Assembly: GCF_014191355.1 (NCBI RefSeq)
Contig: NZ_JACHWM010000009.1
Coordinates: 1-64,000, forward strand
Direction of reading: 5' to 3'
DNA from: Methylobacterium sp. R2-1
Lineage (GTDB): Bacteria; Pseudomonadota; Alphaproteobacteria; Rhizobiales; Beijerinckiaceae
Length of the DNA stretch: 64,000 nucleotides
Both the position numbers and the translations under genes were made by a program. The notes beneath the pieces were generated by a model that was not told the DNA's origin, did not search any database, and worked only from the letters and a program-made list of their open reading frames with translations. This document shows, piece after piece, positions 17,016 through 25,947 of the stretch (within the stretch, counting starts at the first letter, position 1; each line of letters begins with the position of its first letter).

Positions 17016-17582
17016 TCAATGCACCTGCCGTCCGGTGCCGCGAAGGCGGCGGGCGAGTTCATGACCGATCTCGACGGCGACCTCGTCGACGAGGCGGGCC
17101 AGGGGCGGGTTGCGCAGGCCGGCCACCAGCCCCTTCATCGCAGCCGCATGGTCGGCGAGACGGTTGGCCTGCCGCTGGGCTTGGTCCGTCTCCGAACCGG
17201 CGGGGCGGCGCTCCTCTGTCAGGTCGAAGGCGAGCCCCTGCGTCGTGAGCGCGCCCGTGCCGGGATCGCGTCCGCATCGTCCCATCAGGCGCAACCAGCG
17301 CACGCCGTTGGGCCCAGGGCGCGTGCGGAACTCGGCCTCGAAGGGGCGGCCATCCTCCCTCGCCGCCCGCAACACGCTCTCCAGGCGCACGGCATCCTCG
17401 GCCTCCACGGCCGCCAGCGCCAGAGGCAGGGGCGCTCCCGCTGCTGCGTCCTCCGGCACGGTCAGCAATCGTGCCAGGATCGGCGACAGAGCGAGCCGGT
17501 TGGAGTTCGGGTCGTGGGCCCATGCCCCAAGGCAGGCGGAGCCGGCGAAAGCGGAAGGAAGGTCAGGTTCAAAAGCCGTCAT
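17016..17582 (-). CDS. PAS-domain protein
   Basis: A 188-residue protein with one PAS-like domain (about residues 15-135): LGAWAHDPNSNRLALSPILARLL, then FEAEFRTRPGPNGVRWLRLMGRC and GLAFDLTEERR, the last being the usual PAS end. The remaining 50 residues are probably helical (QANRLADHAAAMKGLV), with no kinase, GGDEF or HTH output. The start at 17582 (MTAFEPDLP) was preferred over a 34-codon extension without conserved residues. It is convergent with the ClpP-like gene and divergent from the ParA gene. It may be a free sensor partner; its signal is unknown. Confidence 0.65.
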   Translation of the reverse strand: MTAFEPDLPSAFAGSACLGAWAHDPNSNRLALSPILARLLTVPEDAAAGAPLPLALAAVEAEDAVRLESVLRAAREDGRPFEAEFRTRPGPNGVRWLRLMGRCGRDPGTGALTTQGLAFDLTEERRPAGSETDQAQRQANRLADHAAAMKGLVAGLRNPPLARLVDEVAVEIGHELARRLRGTGRQVH

Positions 17583-17731
17583 CTCGGATACCGGCAAGTC
17601 GTCTTTGCGGCATGAGCGGCCGCAGTTCGGGCTCGGTGGCGCGCCGTGAATTCCTCCGATCGGAGCAGCTCTCCGGCGTGTCACTTATCAGAGGAAGCAA
17701 TCTGAGGTGAATTTTCCTGAACGAGCCAGCC

Positions 17732-17854
17732 TTAAGTTATGTTAATCCGACTCGGTCGAGCGCGTAAAGAGCTCAGGTAGCGCTGCTGACAAAAACCAAC
17801 CTCAAGTGAACAATACCATCCGACCAAGAGCCGTCATCTTTAACGGCCGGTTAA
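17732..17854. promoter_or_regulatory. CtrA-type sites upstream of the ParA gene
   Basis: At 17840-17854 the sequence is a perfect TTAA-N7-TTAA, followed by CCAT, which is the full CtrA consensus. At 17732-17745 a second pair is TTAA-N6-TTAA, one base short. The region is noticeably AT-rich for this genome. A further dyad, CCGGGAT - 6 nt - ATCCCGG at 17871-17890, lies between these and the ParA start. Control by the cell-cycle regulator CtrA is inferred. Confidence 0.55.
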
Positions 17855-17941
17855 CCATGATGGGCGAAATCCGGGATCTGGGCATCCCGGCATCACAGGA
17901 CCGGACAGCCCGCAAAAACCGAGAACGGTGGGGTGGCCGGC

Positions 17942-18631
17942 ATGAAAGCGATCACGTTCGTCACGCAGAAGGGAGGCAGCGGCAAGAGCACCCTGTGCAT
18001 CTCGCTGGCGGTGGCCGCGCAGGAAGCCGGACACGCCGTCTGTATCCTGGAGATGGACCGGCAGGCCACGATCACCGATTGGCTCGATCACCGCACCGCC
18101 GACGGCCCTGAAGTAGCGCAGATCGACGCCACGCAGATCGACCTCGTGATGGAGCGGCTGGCCGAATCCTCCTACGACTACGTGTTCATCGATACCCCCG
18201 GCGTCGATTCCAACGGCACGCTCTCGGCGATCCGCGCGGCGGATCTGTGCATCATCCCCTGCCGCCCGACCCCTGCCGATCTGCGCGCCTTCAAGCCGAC
18301 GCTCGCCGCCGTCTACCGCCTGGAGAAGAAGTTCGCCTTCGTCCTGAACCAGACCCCGCCGCGCTCCTACCGCATCCGCGATGCCGCCGACGGACTCGCG
18401 GTGCTCGGCATCCTGCCCGACGTCAACATCGTGGCGCGCAACGACCATCAGGACGCCATCGGCGTCGGCCAGGGCGTCACCGAGTTCAATCCGAAGGGCC
18501 AAGCCGCGGGCGAGGTGCGCCGGCTGTGGAGCTGGATCGAGCGCCGCATGCAGGCGACGGGGCAACGGCCGGCCAAGGCAGTGGCCGGAGCGACGGGCAA
18601 GGACGCGAGAAAGCATGTCAAGGCCGCCTAA
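17942..18631 (+). CDS. Orphan ParA-family ATPase
   Basis: A 229-residue Walker-type ATPase with the deviant Walker A motif of the ParA/MinD/Soj class (QKGGSGKSTL), Walker A' region ILEMDRQATITDWL and Walker B YVFIDTPG. It has no N-terminal HTH, so it belongs with the short ParA proteins. The ATG at 17942 was chosen; a GTG nine bases earlier is equally readable. It overlaps the downstream ribbon-helix-helix gene by 17 nt. No ParB gene, parS cluster or replication gene is next to it, so it is probably not a plasmid partition cassette. Positioning of a protein cargo or a cell-cycle role would fit, given the CtrA-type sites upstream. Confidence 0.85.
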   Translation: MKAITFVTQKGGSGKSTLCISLAVAAQEAGHAVCILEMDRQATITDWLDHRTADGPEVAQIDATQIDLVMERLAESSYDYVFIDTPGVDSNGTLSAIRAADLCIIPCRPTPADLRAFKPTLAAVYRLEKKFAFVLNQTPPRSYRIRDAADGLAVLGILPDVNIVARNDHQDAIGVGQGVTEFNPKGQAAGEVRRLWSWIERRMQATGQRPAKAVAGATGKDARKHVKAA

Positions 18632-18971
18632 GCTCGACCTCGCCTCGATCGTCGCCGCCGCTGGTCCGGCCGGCGGGCCGCGGAAGGGAAGGGCCCGTTC
18701 GGCCGCGAAGGCGAACAAGCCTTCGGGCGCGGAGATCGTCCAGCTCGACCTCGCGGCATCGGCTCCGCTCTCGACACGGGCCGGCACCCTCAAGGAGCGC
18801 GCCAAGCAGATGTCGGTCTATCTGGAGCCGCCGGTCTACGACCAGTTGCGGGATCTGGCCTACGCCGAGCGCACCAAGATGCACGCCCTGATGCTCGAAG
18901 CGCTCGACCTGCTGTTCAAGCAGCGCGGCGCCCGCTCGATCGAGCAGGTGCTGGGCGAGAACCCGCGCTGA
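18615..18971 (+). CDS. Ribbon-helix-helix protein paired with ParA
   Basis: A 118-residue protein. The first 65 residues are basic, Ala-rich and probably disordered (GPRKGRARSAAKANK). Residues about 66-108 form a ribbon-helix-helix fold: KQMSVYLEPPVYDQLRDLAY followed by the second helix HALMLEALDLLFKQRG. The ATG lies inside the 3' end of the ParA gene, so the two are co-translated. Small RHH partners act as centromere-binding or autoregulatory proteins for short ParA ATPases; that role is inferred by pairing. Confidence 0.78.
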   Translation: MSRPPKLDLASIVAAAGPAGGPRKGRARSAAKANKPSGAEIVQLDLAASAPLSTRAGTLKERAKQMSVYLEPPVYDQLRDLAYAERTKMHALMLEALDLLFKQRGARSIEQVLGENPR

Positions 18972-19498
18972 GATCTCGGGAAGCCGCCCTTCGCTTTCAG
19001 GCGCCCTGCATGCCGCGCGGCACAGCCTGTTCGACGGACCGGTTCCGGCAACTGTGACAGGCCTCGTGCTGAGGTGCCGGGCCAGCAGTCTCGAAGCACG
19101 CCGGGACGTTCATCCCGGCCGATCGGTGCCCTGGGATGAGCCTTCCGGTGCCCTCGCGGCCGAGCTATCGCTCGGCACCTCACCATGAGGCGTGATGCGT
19201 TCGCTGAAGCAACTCGGTCGAACAGACTTTTGAAGTGGCGTGGAGCGTTCCGCCCCGGCTCCGCCGGGTGAGGGGACGCGGCGGACACCCGTGCCCGAAG
19301 GAGGATTTCCTCGCTCCACCGGAAGCTTTCGGCCTTCGCGCGCCGCCGCCGCTCCGTTCAGCCTTCCTTTACCGCGTCTGGACGATCCTCTGGGGACGGC
19401 CGGATGTCTTCCGGTCGAAGCGTAGCGTGATCCCCTGAGACCCAGCTTTCCGCGGTCTCGAGGGAGCCTGTGGCGTAGGCGGGGAGCGGGCGGGCGAC
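18972..19498. other. Intergenic region holding an inverted-repeat element
   Basis: 527 bp without a convincing gene between the RHH gene and rlpA. It contains the repeat element at 19061-19191. The remainder (19192-19498) has an AAGGAGGA stretch near 19300 but no start codon in a sensible frame behind it. Promoter signals for rlpA were not identified. Confidence 0.5.
19061..19191. repeat. 131-bp intergenic element with 18-bp imperfect terminal inverted repeats
   Basis: The ends read GCCTCGTGCTGAGGTGCC (19061-19078) and GGCACCTCACCATGAGGC (19174-19191); the second is the inverse of the first with 2 mismatches. No open frame of interest lies inside. A shorter relative with the same CTGAGGTGCC core is at 29270-29368. 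It behaves like a non-coding, possibly mobilisable (MITE-like) intergenic repeat. Confidence 0.65.
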
Positions 19499-20902
19499 AT
19501 GACCCATGTCATGCCACGGGATTTGGCGCGGGGCAGGAAGACCCCGGAGGATCCGGCGCGAAGCGCGCTGCCGGTCCTGCGGCCGGCTTTGCAGCTCCTG
19601 GCCGTCTGCGCCGTCGCGCTGACTACCGCCAACTGCGCCAACAATCCGGCCAAGCTCGCGGGCGGCGCGTCCTCGGGTAGCGAGATCGATCCGAAATACG
19701 GCGTGAAAGCGAGCCGCCGCCTCTACAACGAGGGCGACGTGATCCCGAAGGGGGGCGGGCGGCGCTTCTCGGGCAAGCCCTACGTGGTGGCGGGCAAGAC
19801 CTACGTGCCCCGTGAGGACGCCCGCGGCTACGTGCGCGAGGGCCTCGCCTCCTGGTACGGTAGCGCCTTTCACGGCCGTGTCACCGCCAACGGCGAAGTC
19901 TTCGACCGCCACTCCATCGCCGCGGCGCATCCCACCCTGCCGCTGCCGAGCTATGTCCGGGTGACCAACCTCGACAACGGTCACTCGATGATCCTGCGCG
20001 TCAACGACCGCGGCCCCTACCATGCCGGCCGTCTGATGGACGTGTCCGAGGAGGCGGCCCGCGCGCTCGAGTTCCACCGCAAGGGCACGGCGCGGGTGCG
20101 CGTCGAGTATGCCGGGAAGGCCTCGATCGCCGGCAGCGACGACCGCAAGCTGCTCGCCACCCTGCGCACCGACGGCAGCCCTGCCGCGATCGGGCGGGCG
20201 CCGGTCATGATGGCCGACCTCGGCCCCTCCGAGCCCGATCCCGCCCCCGAGCGGCTCGAACGCGCCTCCCGCGCACTCGCCTTCCGCCCGGCGGGCGAAC
20301 GCGACGACGACGCGCCGGAGACCGCCGGCCCTGCCGCGCGGCCGAGCCGGCCCGCGCCGGTGGTGCTGGCCAGCGCCGCGGTCGCCGTGCCGGCGGCCTT
20401 GCAGCCGACCGCCGCCCGCGCCGCGCCATTCCGCCCCGCTCCGGTGGCGCTTGCCGCCGCTGCCAAGCCTACCGCGTCCGAGCCGCGCCGCATGGTAGCG
20501 GAGGCGGGCCGCACCGTTCCGCCGGCACACGGCCGGCACAGGGATATGCCCGTTTCGGCCCCGATGCGCTTGGCCTCCGCTCCGGCGAAGGGCGCCTCCG
20601 TGCCCGTCCGTACCGCGCAAGCGGAGCCGGTGAAGGTTGTGGCTACCAAGACAGCGCCGGTTCAGCAGATCGCCACCAAGGGCGAGAGCAGGGGCGCGTT
20701 CAAGCCCGCCGGAAAAGTCGCGGTTCACGAACCCGCCCCGCGCATGGCGGCGATGCCTGCCACCTCGAAGCAGGCGATCGCCAAGCTCGCTGGCACTGCT
20801 CCGACGCCGGGCGCCAAGCCCGCAGCCAAGACGGCCGCCGCTCAAGCGCCCGGCCCGTCCGGCAGCAAGCCGAAGCGCTCGCAGGTGGCCGCGGCGAACT
20901 GA
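19499..20902 (+). CDS. rlpA: RlpA-family septal ring lytic transglycosylase, lipoprotein
   Basis: A 467-residue envelope protein. The N-terminal segment ends in a lipobox-like TANC, placing the lipidated Cys near residue 46. The double-psi beta-barrel RlpA domain (about 115-200) contains ASWYGSAFHGRVTANGEVFD, AAHPTLPLPSYVRVTN and RVNDRGPYHAGRLMDVS, including the catalytic-type Asp. From about residue 220 to the end it is an Ala/Pro/Lys-rich low-complexity tail; the C-terminal SPOR domain found in many RlpA proteins is absent. It should act on peptidoglycan at the septum or daughter poles. ATG 19511 is an alternative start. Confidence 0.88.
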   Translation: MTHVMPRDLARGRKTPEDPARSALPVLRPALQLLAVCAVALTTANCANNPAKLAGGASSGSEIDPKYGVKASRRLYNEGDVIPKGGGRRFSGKPYVVAGKTYVPREDARGYVREGLASWYGSAFHGRVTANGEVFDRHSIAAAHPTLPLPSYVRVTNLDNGHSMILRVNDRGPYHAGRLMDVSEEAARALEFHRKGTARVRVEYAGKASIAGSDDRKLLATLRTDGSPAAIGRAPVMMADLGPSEPDPAPERLERASRALAFRPAGERDDDAPETAGPAARPSRPAPVVLASAAVAVPAALQPTAARAAPFRPAPVALAAAAKPTASEPRRMVAEAGRTVPPAHGRHRDMPVSAPMRLASAPAKGASVPVRTAQAEPVKVVATKTAPVQQIATKGESRGAFKPAGKVAVHEPAPRMAAMPATSKQAIAKLAGTAPTPGAKPAAKTAAAQAPGPSGSKPKRSQVAAAN

Positions 20903-20916
20903 CGCCGCTTCGACCG

Positions 20917-20945
20917 AGCCGGCGTTGGACAACGCAGCGCCGGCT
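20917..20945. terminator. Hairpin between convergent rlpA and the 633-residue protein gene
   Basis: Arms AGCCGGCG and CGCCGGCT with a 13-nt loop fill the 56-bp gap between two converging genes. There is no T-run, so it is a weak or factor-assisted terminator at best. Confidence 0.4.
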
Positions 20946-20958
20946 GGGCTCGAAACGC

Positions 20959-22860
20959 CTACTCCGCCTTGGCGTTCACCTCGAGCTTGTCGAGCACGGC
21001 CGCCGGGGTCGGGGCGGTGCTGACATCGACCATGCCGAGGCCCTCACCGTTCTTTGCCTTGACGCTGATCGAGAGAGTGCCGGGCTTGGCCACGAACTTG
21101 CCCATCGCCGCGCCGATCGCCTTGGCGGCCGCCGAGTTGCCGAGGATCACCGGCACGCCGATCACGCTCGCCGTGACGTATTCCTTGCGCAGCTCGTCGG
21201 GCTTGAGGCTCAGCACCTTCGCCTGGGCGTCGATGAAGCGCTCGAACAGGCCGCCATTCTCCAGGGTAAGGTCGAGCGCCTTGGCGGTGGCCGAGAGCAT
21301 GGCGAAACCCGAGACTGCCGCATCGGGATCGAACACCTCGGGGCCGATGCCGCCGAGCGTGGCGTTGACGTGAAGGCGGCCCATATCCTTGCCGGAGAAC
21401 GACAGCGCCTTGAAGCTCAGCTCCCGCTTGCCCTCGTTCCAGGCCGTGTCGGCCGTGGCATCGAGATCGAGGTCGCGGTAGCCGTAGAGTCCGAGCGAAC
21501 CGAGGCCGGGAACGCCCTCGACGGCGGAGGCCGGCATGGTGAGGCCGGTCAGGCTGAAGCGGGTCTCGACCGGCACGCCGTCCTTCGGCGGCCCGAAGCT
21601 CATGCTGGCGCCGCGCAGGCCGATATGGAGCGGTGGGAGCGGGATCAGTTTCGGCGCCTTGAGCGGATCGCCCGAGACGACCGGACCGGGCGCCACCCCG
21701 GCCTGCGCGAGATCGAGCCCGAGATCGGACAGGGTCAGCGTGCCGATGACCGGCGTGAGGCGGCGCAGTTCCGCCTCCTGCGGGTCCCGTGCCGGAGCGG
21801 CCCCCTTCCCAAGATTTGTGTCGGCGGGCAGCGTCGCCTTGGAGAGGCGGCGCAGGGCGGCGATGGTCGGCTCCAGGGAGAAGCCGGTGAGCGTGAGGCG
21901 CCCGACCTTGCCCTGCGCCTCCTTTGCGCCGAAGCCGATCTCGGCCAGCGTGATGCCAGCCTCGGTGCCGCCCGCGTAGCTCATGCGGCCGATGCTGAAG
22001 GAGAGCGGATCCTCGCCCCTCACCTCCTTCACGGTCAGCTCCGTCGCCTCCAGGCTGCCGACTGAGACCGATTCGGCGAGATCCGCGAGTAGGCCGGCGG
22101 CGCGCGCGCGCTTGGCCCGGTCGTCCTCGGCGAGGCCGCCGTCGCCCAAAGCCTCCACGGCGCCGCGCCAGGTCGCAGGCGTCTGGCGTCCGGCAAGGTC
22201 GCGGCCGGTGAGGCGGGCGATCGACACCGTGGTGCCGCGCTCATCGATGAAGGCGATGGTCTCGATGGCGAGTGCCGCGTAGAGGCGCTGGAACGGGCTG
22301 CCGGCGTTTCCGGCCTCGCTGTAGAGGCGCGCCAGCGCGGTGAGGTCGACCTCCTCCGCACGGATCCGGCCGTAGCTGCCGCTGCCCGCCTGCGGCGCGC
22401 CCTCGACGGAGAGCGTCGCGCCGGCCGCCGTCAATTCGCTGATGCGTCCGGCCCGGATCGTGCGCGCCGCCACGTCGCGATAGGTCACGACCTGCCGCTT
22501 GTCGCCGTCGCGACGCTCGACGCGCAGCTCCGGCATGGTGAGGCTGCCGGCTTCGAGGCGCTGAAGCCGGGCCGGCCAAAGATCCTTGGAGAGATCCTTC
22601 GAGTCCTTGGCATCGGCCTTCAGGATCGCGAGCAGGTCGTCGCGGGACAGGCGCGTTCCGCTCACCGTCACCTTCGGCGCCGTGACGAGCGTGTCGCCGA
22701 AGGCGAGAGACACGTTGTCGAGGACGACATCCTGGACCGCAGAAGCCGCCTCCTGCGCGGCCACCGGAGCTGATGGCACAGGCCCGGCCAGCAGCGCCAC
22801 AGCGCAGGCCGAGGCGAGCAGTGCCCGCATGAGGACGGGACGGCGCGTCGATGACGTCAT
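20959..22860 (-). CDS. Secreted 633-residue protein of unknown function
   Basis: A signal peptide (LMRALLASACAVALLAGP) with cleavage near PVAAQ is followed by a long beta-rich mature region with repeated short patterns (DVVLDNVSLAFGDTL, GSLTMPELRVERRDG, GRLTLTGFSLEPTI, LSDLGLDLAQAG). This composition resembles the AsmA-like or LPS-transport type of beta-sheet proteins, but no catalytic motif or known domain could be assigned. The ATG at 22860 was chosen because the signal peptide follows; a further ATG (MRALL) ten codons on is possible. It is convergent with rlpA and upstream of erpA on the same strand. Confidence 0.75.
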   Translation of the reverse strand: MTSSTRRPVLMRALLASACAVALLAGPVPSAPVAAQEAASAVQDVVLDNVSLAFGDTLVTAPKVTVSGTRLSRDDLLAILKADAKDSKDLSKDLWPARLQRLEAGSLTMPELRVERRDGDKRQVVTYRDVAARTIRAGRISELTAAGATLSVEGAPQAGSGSYGRIRAEEVDLTALARLYSEAGNAGSPFQRLYAALAIETIAFIDERGTTVSIARLTGRDLAGRQTPATWRGAVEALGDGGLAEDDRAKRARAAGLLADLAESVSVGSLEATELTVKEVRGEDPLSFSIGRMSYAGGTEAGITLAEIGFGAKEAQGKVGRLTLTGFSLEPTIAALRRLSKATLPADTNLGKGAAPARDPQEAELRRLTPVIGTLTLSDLGLDLAQAGVAPGPVVSGDPLKAPKLIPLPPLHIGLRGASMSFGPPKDGVPVETRFSLTGLTMPASAVEGVPGLGSLGLYGYRDLDLDATADTAWNEGKRELSFKALSFSGKDMGRLHVNATLGGIGPEVFDPDAAVSGFAMLSATAKALDLTLENGGLFERFIDAQAKVLSLKPDELRKEYVTASVIGVPVILGNSAAAKAIGAAMGKFVAKPGTLSISVKAKNGEGLGMVDVSTAPTPAAVLDKLEVNAKAE

Positions 22861-22996
22861 GGCTGGGTCGGATCGCAGGCTGGCGGGAGAGCGGGGATGG
22901 ACCGTTGGACTTCCATCCCTGCCGGTTTTCCACAGGCGTGGCAATTGCGGCCGCGCCACGGAGCGGACGCTTTGCCTCCGGTGTTCGAGCGCGGCC

Positions 22997-23323
22997 TCAG
23001 ATCGCGAAGGAGGTGCCGCAGCCGCAGGAGGCCGTCGCCAGCGGGTTCTCGATCTTGAAGGACTGGCCGATCAGATCGTTCACGAAATCGATGGTCGCGC
23101 CGCCCATATATTCGAGCGAGACCGGATCGACGAGCACGGTGGCGCCGTCGCGCTCGATCACGATGTCGCCGCCCTCGCGGGCGCGGGTGATGTCGAAGGC
23201 GTAGGAGAAGCCCGAGCAGCCGCCGCCGTTGACGCTGATGCGCAGCGACGAGCCGGGGGGCTCGGAGCCCATGATCTCGTTGATGCGCTTGGCAGCGCGG
23301 GCGGTGAGGGTGATGTCGGCCAT
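22997..23323 (-). CDS. erpA: Iron-sulfur cluster insertion protein, ErpA/IscA type
   Basis: A 108-residue A-type carrier. The three invariant cysteines are present in GGGCSGF and the C-terminal SCGCGTSF, with ITLTARAAKRINEIM at the start and EYMGGATIDFVNDLIGQSF before the end. It receives [Fe-S] clusters and passes them to target apoproteins in the cytoplasm. Start at 23323 (MADITL) matches the family; the upstream in-frame extension is not conserved. It is divergent from the dGTPase-like gene by 128 bp. ErpA and IscA cannot be separated with certainty by eye. Confidence 0.88.
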   Translation of the reverse strand: MADITLTARAAKRINEIMGSEPPGSSLRISVNGGGCSGFSYAFDITRAREGGDIVIERDGATVLVDPVSLEYMGGATIDFVNDLIGQSFKIENPLATASCGCGTSFAI

Positions 23324-23451
23324 CGTGGGGCGGCCCCGTTTCTCGAACCGGTGTCGTGAAGGTTGTGCGCCCGCGATTGCCGCGGGCGACAGCTCACACA
23401 AGATATGGGGCGCGAGGGCCGGCCGCAACGCGGCTAGGGAGGGGATAGGCT

Positions 23452-24705
23452 GTGCAGGTGCGGCAGAACGGTGAGCGCTGGCGTGCGCCCTACGCCACCG
23501 ATCCGGCGGTGACCCGCGGGCGGCTGATCCCCGAGGCGTTCTCGCCGACCCGCAGCGACTTCCAGCGCGATCGCGACCGGATCATCCACTCCACCGCCTT
23601 CCGACGTCTGAAGCACAAGACGCAGGTCTTCGTGCATCACGAGGGCGACCATTACCGCACGCGGCTCACCCACAGCCTGGAGGTGAGCCAGATCGCTCGC
23701 GCCTTGGCCCGGGCGCTCGGCCTCGACGAGGATCTCGCCGAGGCGCTGGCGCTCAGCCACGACCTCGGCCACACGTGTTTCGGCCATACCGGCGAGGATG
23801 CGCTGCACGCCTGCATGGCCGAATACGGCGGCTTCGACCACAACGCCCAGGCGCTGCGCATCGTCACCCGGCTGGAGCGGCGCTATGCCGGCTTCGACGG
23901 GCTCAACCTGACCTGGGAGACGCTGGAGGGCCTCGTCAAGCACAACGGCCCGCTCCTCGACGCGTCCGGCACACCGACCCGGCGCTACGCCGGCACCGGC
24001 ATCCCCGCGGCGGTGCTCGAGTACAACGCGGTCAACGACCTCGAATTGTCGCGCTTCGCCGGACCGGAGGCGCAAGGCGCTGCGCTCGCCGACGACATCG
24101 CCTACGACGCCCATGACCTCGATGACGGCCTGCGGGCCGGGCTGTTCGATCTCGCGGACCTCGCCACCGTACCCTTCCTGAAGGGGTTGCTCGACGAGAT
24201 CGACGCCCTGCATCCCGGCCTGGAGCCGTCGCGGAAGATCCACGAGTTGGCGCGCCGCGTCATCACACGCTTCGTCGAGGACGTGATCCGCGAGGGGGAG
24301 GCACGCATCGCCGCGCTGGCGCCGGAGAGCGTCGGCGACATCCGCGCTGCGTCCGAGCCCGTCATCGCCTTCTCGCCCGCCATCGCGGCGGCGGATGCCG
24401 ACATCAAGCGCTTCCTGTTCGCGCGGATGTACCGCCATCCCGAGGTGATGGCGGTGCGGGCCAAGGCCGCGACCATCGTCGACGACCTGTTCTCGGCCTT
24501 CCGCGCCGATCCGGCGCGGATGCCCGCCGAATGGTCGGAGGGATTGGAGGGCGCGAGCGAGGCCCGCGTCGCCCGGCGCATCGCCGATTACATCGCCGGC
24601 ATGACCGACACCTACGCGGTGCTGGAGCACGGCCGGCTGTTTCCAGCGACGCCCAACTTGCACTGGAGCCCGCCGAGCCGGGGCCTGCCACTGACGGAGC
24701 CGTGA
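23452..24705 (+). CDS. dgt: Deoxyguanosinetriphosphate triphosphohydrolase-like protein
   Basis: A 417-residue HD-domain phosphohydrolase that should remove triphosphate from dNTPs. Metal ligands are seen in [31 protein letters not shown] and later [11 protein letters not shown]. The family start [21 protein letters not shown] is clear. The start is GTG at 23452; a second GTG two codons on is possible. It belongs to the shorter bacterial dGTPase-like group found next to erpA and argS in alphaproteobacteria; exact nucleotide preference is not known for this group. Confidence 0.9.
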   Translation: MQVRQNGERWRAPYATDPAVTRGRLIPEAFSPTRSDFQRDRDRIIHSTAFRRLKHKTQVFVHHEGDHYRTRLTHSLEVSQIARALARALGLDEDLAEALALSHDLGHTCFGHTGEDALHACMAEYGGFDHNAQALRIVTRLERRYAGFDGLNLTWETLEGLVKHNGPLLDASGTPTRRYAGTGIPAAVLEYNAVNDLELSRFAGPEAQGAALADDIAYDAHDLDDGLRAGLFDLADLATVPFLKGLLDEIDALHPGLEPSRKIHELARRVITRFVEDVIREGEARIAALAPESVGDIRAASEPVIAFSPAIAAADADIKRFLFARMYRHPEVMAVRAKAATIVDDLFSAFRADPARMPAEWSEGLEGASEARVARRIADYIAGMTDTYAVLEHGRLFPATPNLHWSPPSRGLPLTEP

Positions 24706-24733
24706 GGCGCGGTCGGCGGAAGGCTCAAGGGGA

Positions 24734-25252
24734 TCAGTAGCAGACGCAATTCGAGCCGTAGCCGGTGTTGTAGACCGGGGCGTAGCCGGTGGTGACGGGG
24801 GCGTAGCCATAGCTGTAGCCGTAATCGGGCGCCGCGTAGCCGCCGTAACCACCCCAGCCGTAGCCGCCGCTCAGTGCACCGCCGGCGAGCCCGAGGCCCA
24901 GTCCCAGCCCGGCGCCGGCGAGGCCGCCTCCGACGCCCCGGCCGTAGCCGTAGCCCGCGCCATAGCCCCGGCCGTAGAAGCCGCGCGCGGCGTGGCCGGG
25001 ATACCCGTAGCCGCCCCGGTAGCCGAAGCCGCGATGCCCGAAGCCGGCGCGGCCGCCAGCGAACCCGCCGCGATAGCCACCGACGCGGCCGGCATGACCG
25101 AAGCGCGCGCCGTAGCCGTGATGGCCGTAGCCGCCGTAATGGCGCGCACCACCGACATAGCCGCCATGACCGCCGAAATCGCGGGCCTCGGCCGTTGCGG
25201 GAGCGACGGTCAGGGCGGCAAGAGCGGTGGCGGCAAGGGCAAGGAACTTCAT
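24734..25252 (-). CDS. Gly/Tyr-rich secreted protein
   Basis: A 172-residue exported protein. The signal peptide [23 protein letters not shown] is followed by a mature region built almost entirely of Gly, Tyr, Ala, His and Arg in loose GGYG, GHHGYG and GFGYRGG repeats. Near residues 107-128 is a hydrophobic Gly/Leu/Ala run ([15 protein letters not shown]), resembling a glycine-zipper membrane segment. It ends with two cysteines (NCVCY). Low complexity prevents homology-based naming. It is convergent with the dGTPase-like gene and divergent from the thioesterase gene. Confidence 0.7.
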   Translation of the reverse strand: MKFLALAATALAALTVAPATAEARDFGGHGGYVGGARHYGGYGHHGYGARFGHAGRVGGYRGGFAGGRAGFGHRGFGYRGGYGYPGHAARGFYGRGYGAGYGYGRGVGGGLAGAGLGLGLGLAGGALSGGYGWGGYGGYAAPDYGYSYGYAPVTTGYAPVYNTGYGSNCVCY

Positions 25253-25391
25253 CGGGCAGTCTCCGCAGGGAATCTCGCCCTCGACAACACCGCCTTTCCC
25301 GCACTGCGTGCAACGCTGCATTCTACTCAGACGCTGCCTTGTCCCCCTACGAAGAGCGGCGCAGGTCGGCAGGGAGCCTGGAGAGGACCGA

Positions 25392-25853
25392 GTGACCGCC
25401 GACCGCAACACCCCGCGCGAAACCCGCGCCGCCTATCCCCGCCTCGTGCCGCTGGCGACGCGCTGGGGCGACAACGACGTCTACGGGCACGTGAACAACG
25501 TCGTCTACTATGCCTTCTTCGACACGGCGGTGAACGGGATCCTAGTGGCGGCGGGCGCCCTCGACATCGCCCGTTCCTCCGTCATCGGCCTCGTGGTGGA
25601 GACGGGCTGCCGCTACTTCACCCCGGTCGCCTTCCCGGACCGGATCACCGCCGGCGTGCGGGTGGCCCATCTCGGCCGCACCAGCGTGCGCTACGAGATT
25701 GCGATCTTTCGCGATGACGAACCGGAGGCCGCCGCGCAGGGCCACTTCGTCCATGTCACCGTCGACCGGGAGACGCGCCGGCCGGTACCGCTGCCGGAGC
25801 GGCTGAGGGCAGTGCTGGCGGAACTCGCGGGCGACCGGGGGCAGGCGCCGTGA
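25392..25853 (+). CDS. Acyl-CoA thioesterase, 4HBT hot-dog family
   Basis: A 153-residue hot-dog fold protein of the YbgC/4-hydroxybenzoyl-CoA thioesterase type. The motif [22 protein letters not shown] contains the characteristic Asp and [18 protein letters not shown] and SVRYEIAIF complete the fold. The GTG at 25392 was chosen because GGAGAGG lies just upstream and the family begins shortly after. It should hydrolyse small acyl-CoA esters in the cytoplasm; substrate is unknown. It lies 94 bp before argS. Confidence 0.85.
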   Translation: MTADRNTPRETRAAYPRLVPLATRWGDNDVYGHVNNVVYYAFFDTAVNGILVAAGALDIARSSVIGLVVETGCRYFTPVAFPDRITAGVRVAHLGRTSVRYEIAIFRDDEPEAAAQGHFVHVTVDRETRRPVPLPERLRAVLAELAGDRGQAP

Positions 25854-25947
25854 CACTCCCGCCCGCCATTGCTATGCCGCCCCGGACGGTTCCGGCCGCC
25901 CGACATGCGGGTTGGCCGGCACGCGGCAATGACGAACACTGAGCCTC

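Noticed and set aside
19192..19498. Possible small gene behind the AAGGAGGA near 19300
   Set aside because: No start codon at a workable distance opens a frame with coding character.
24734..25252. Glycine/tyrosine codon repeats read as a possible tandem-repeat locus
   Set aside because: The repeats are irregular in length and explained by the Gly/Tyr-rich protein behind a clear signal peptide.
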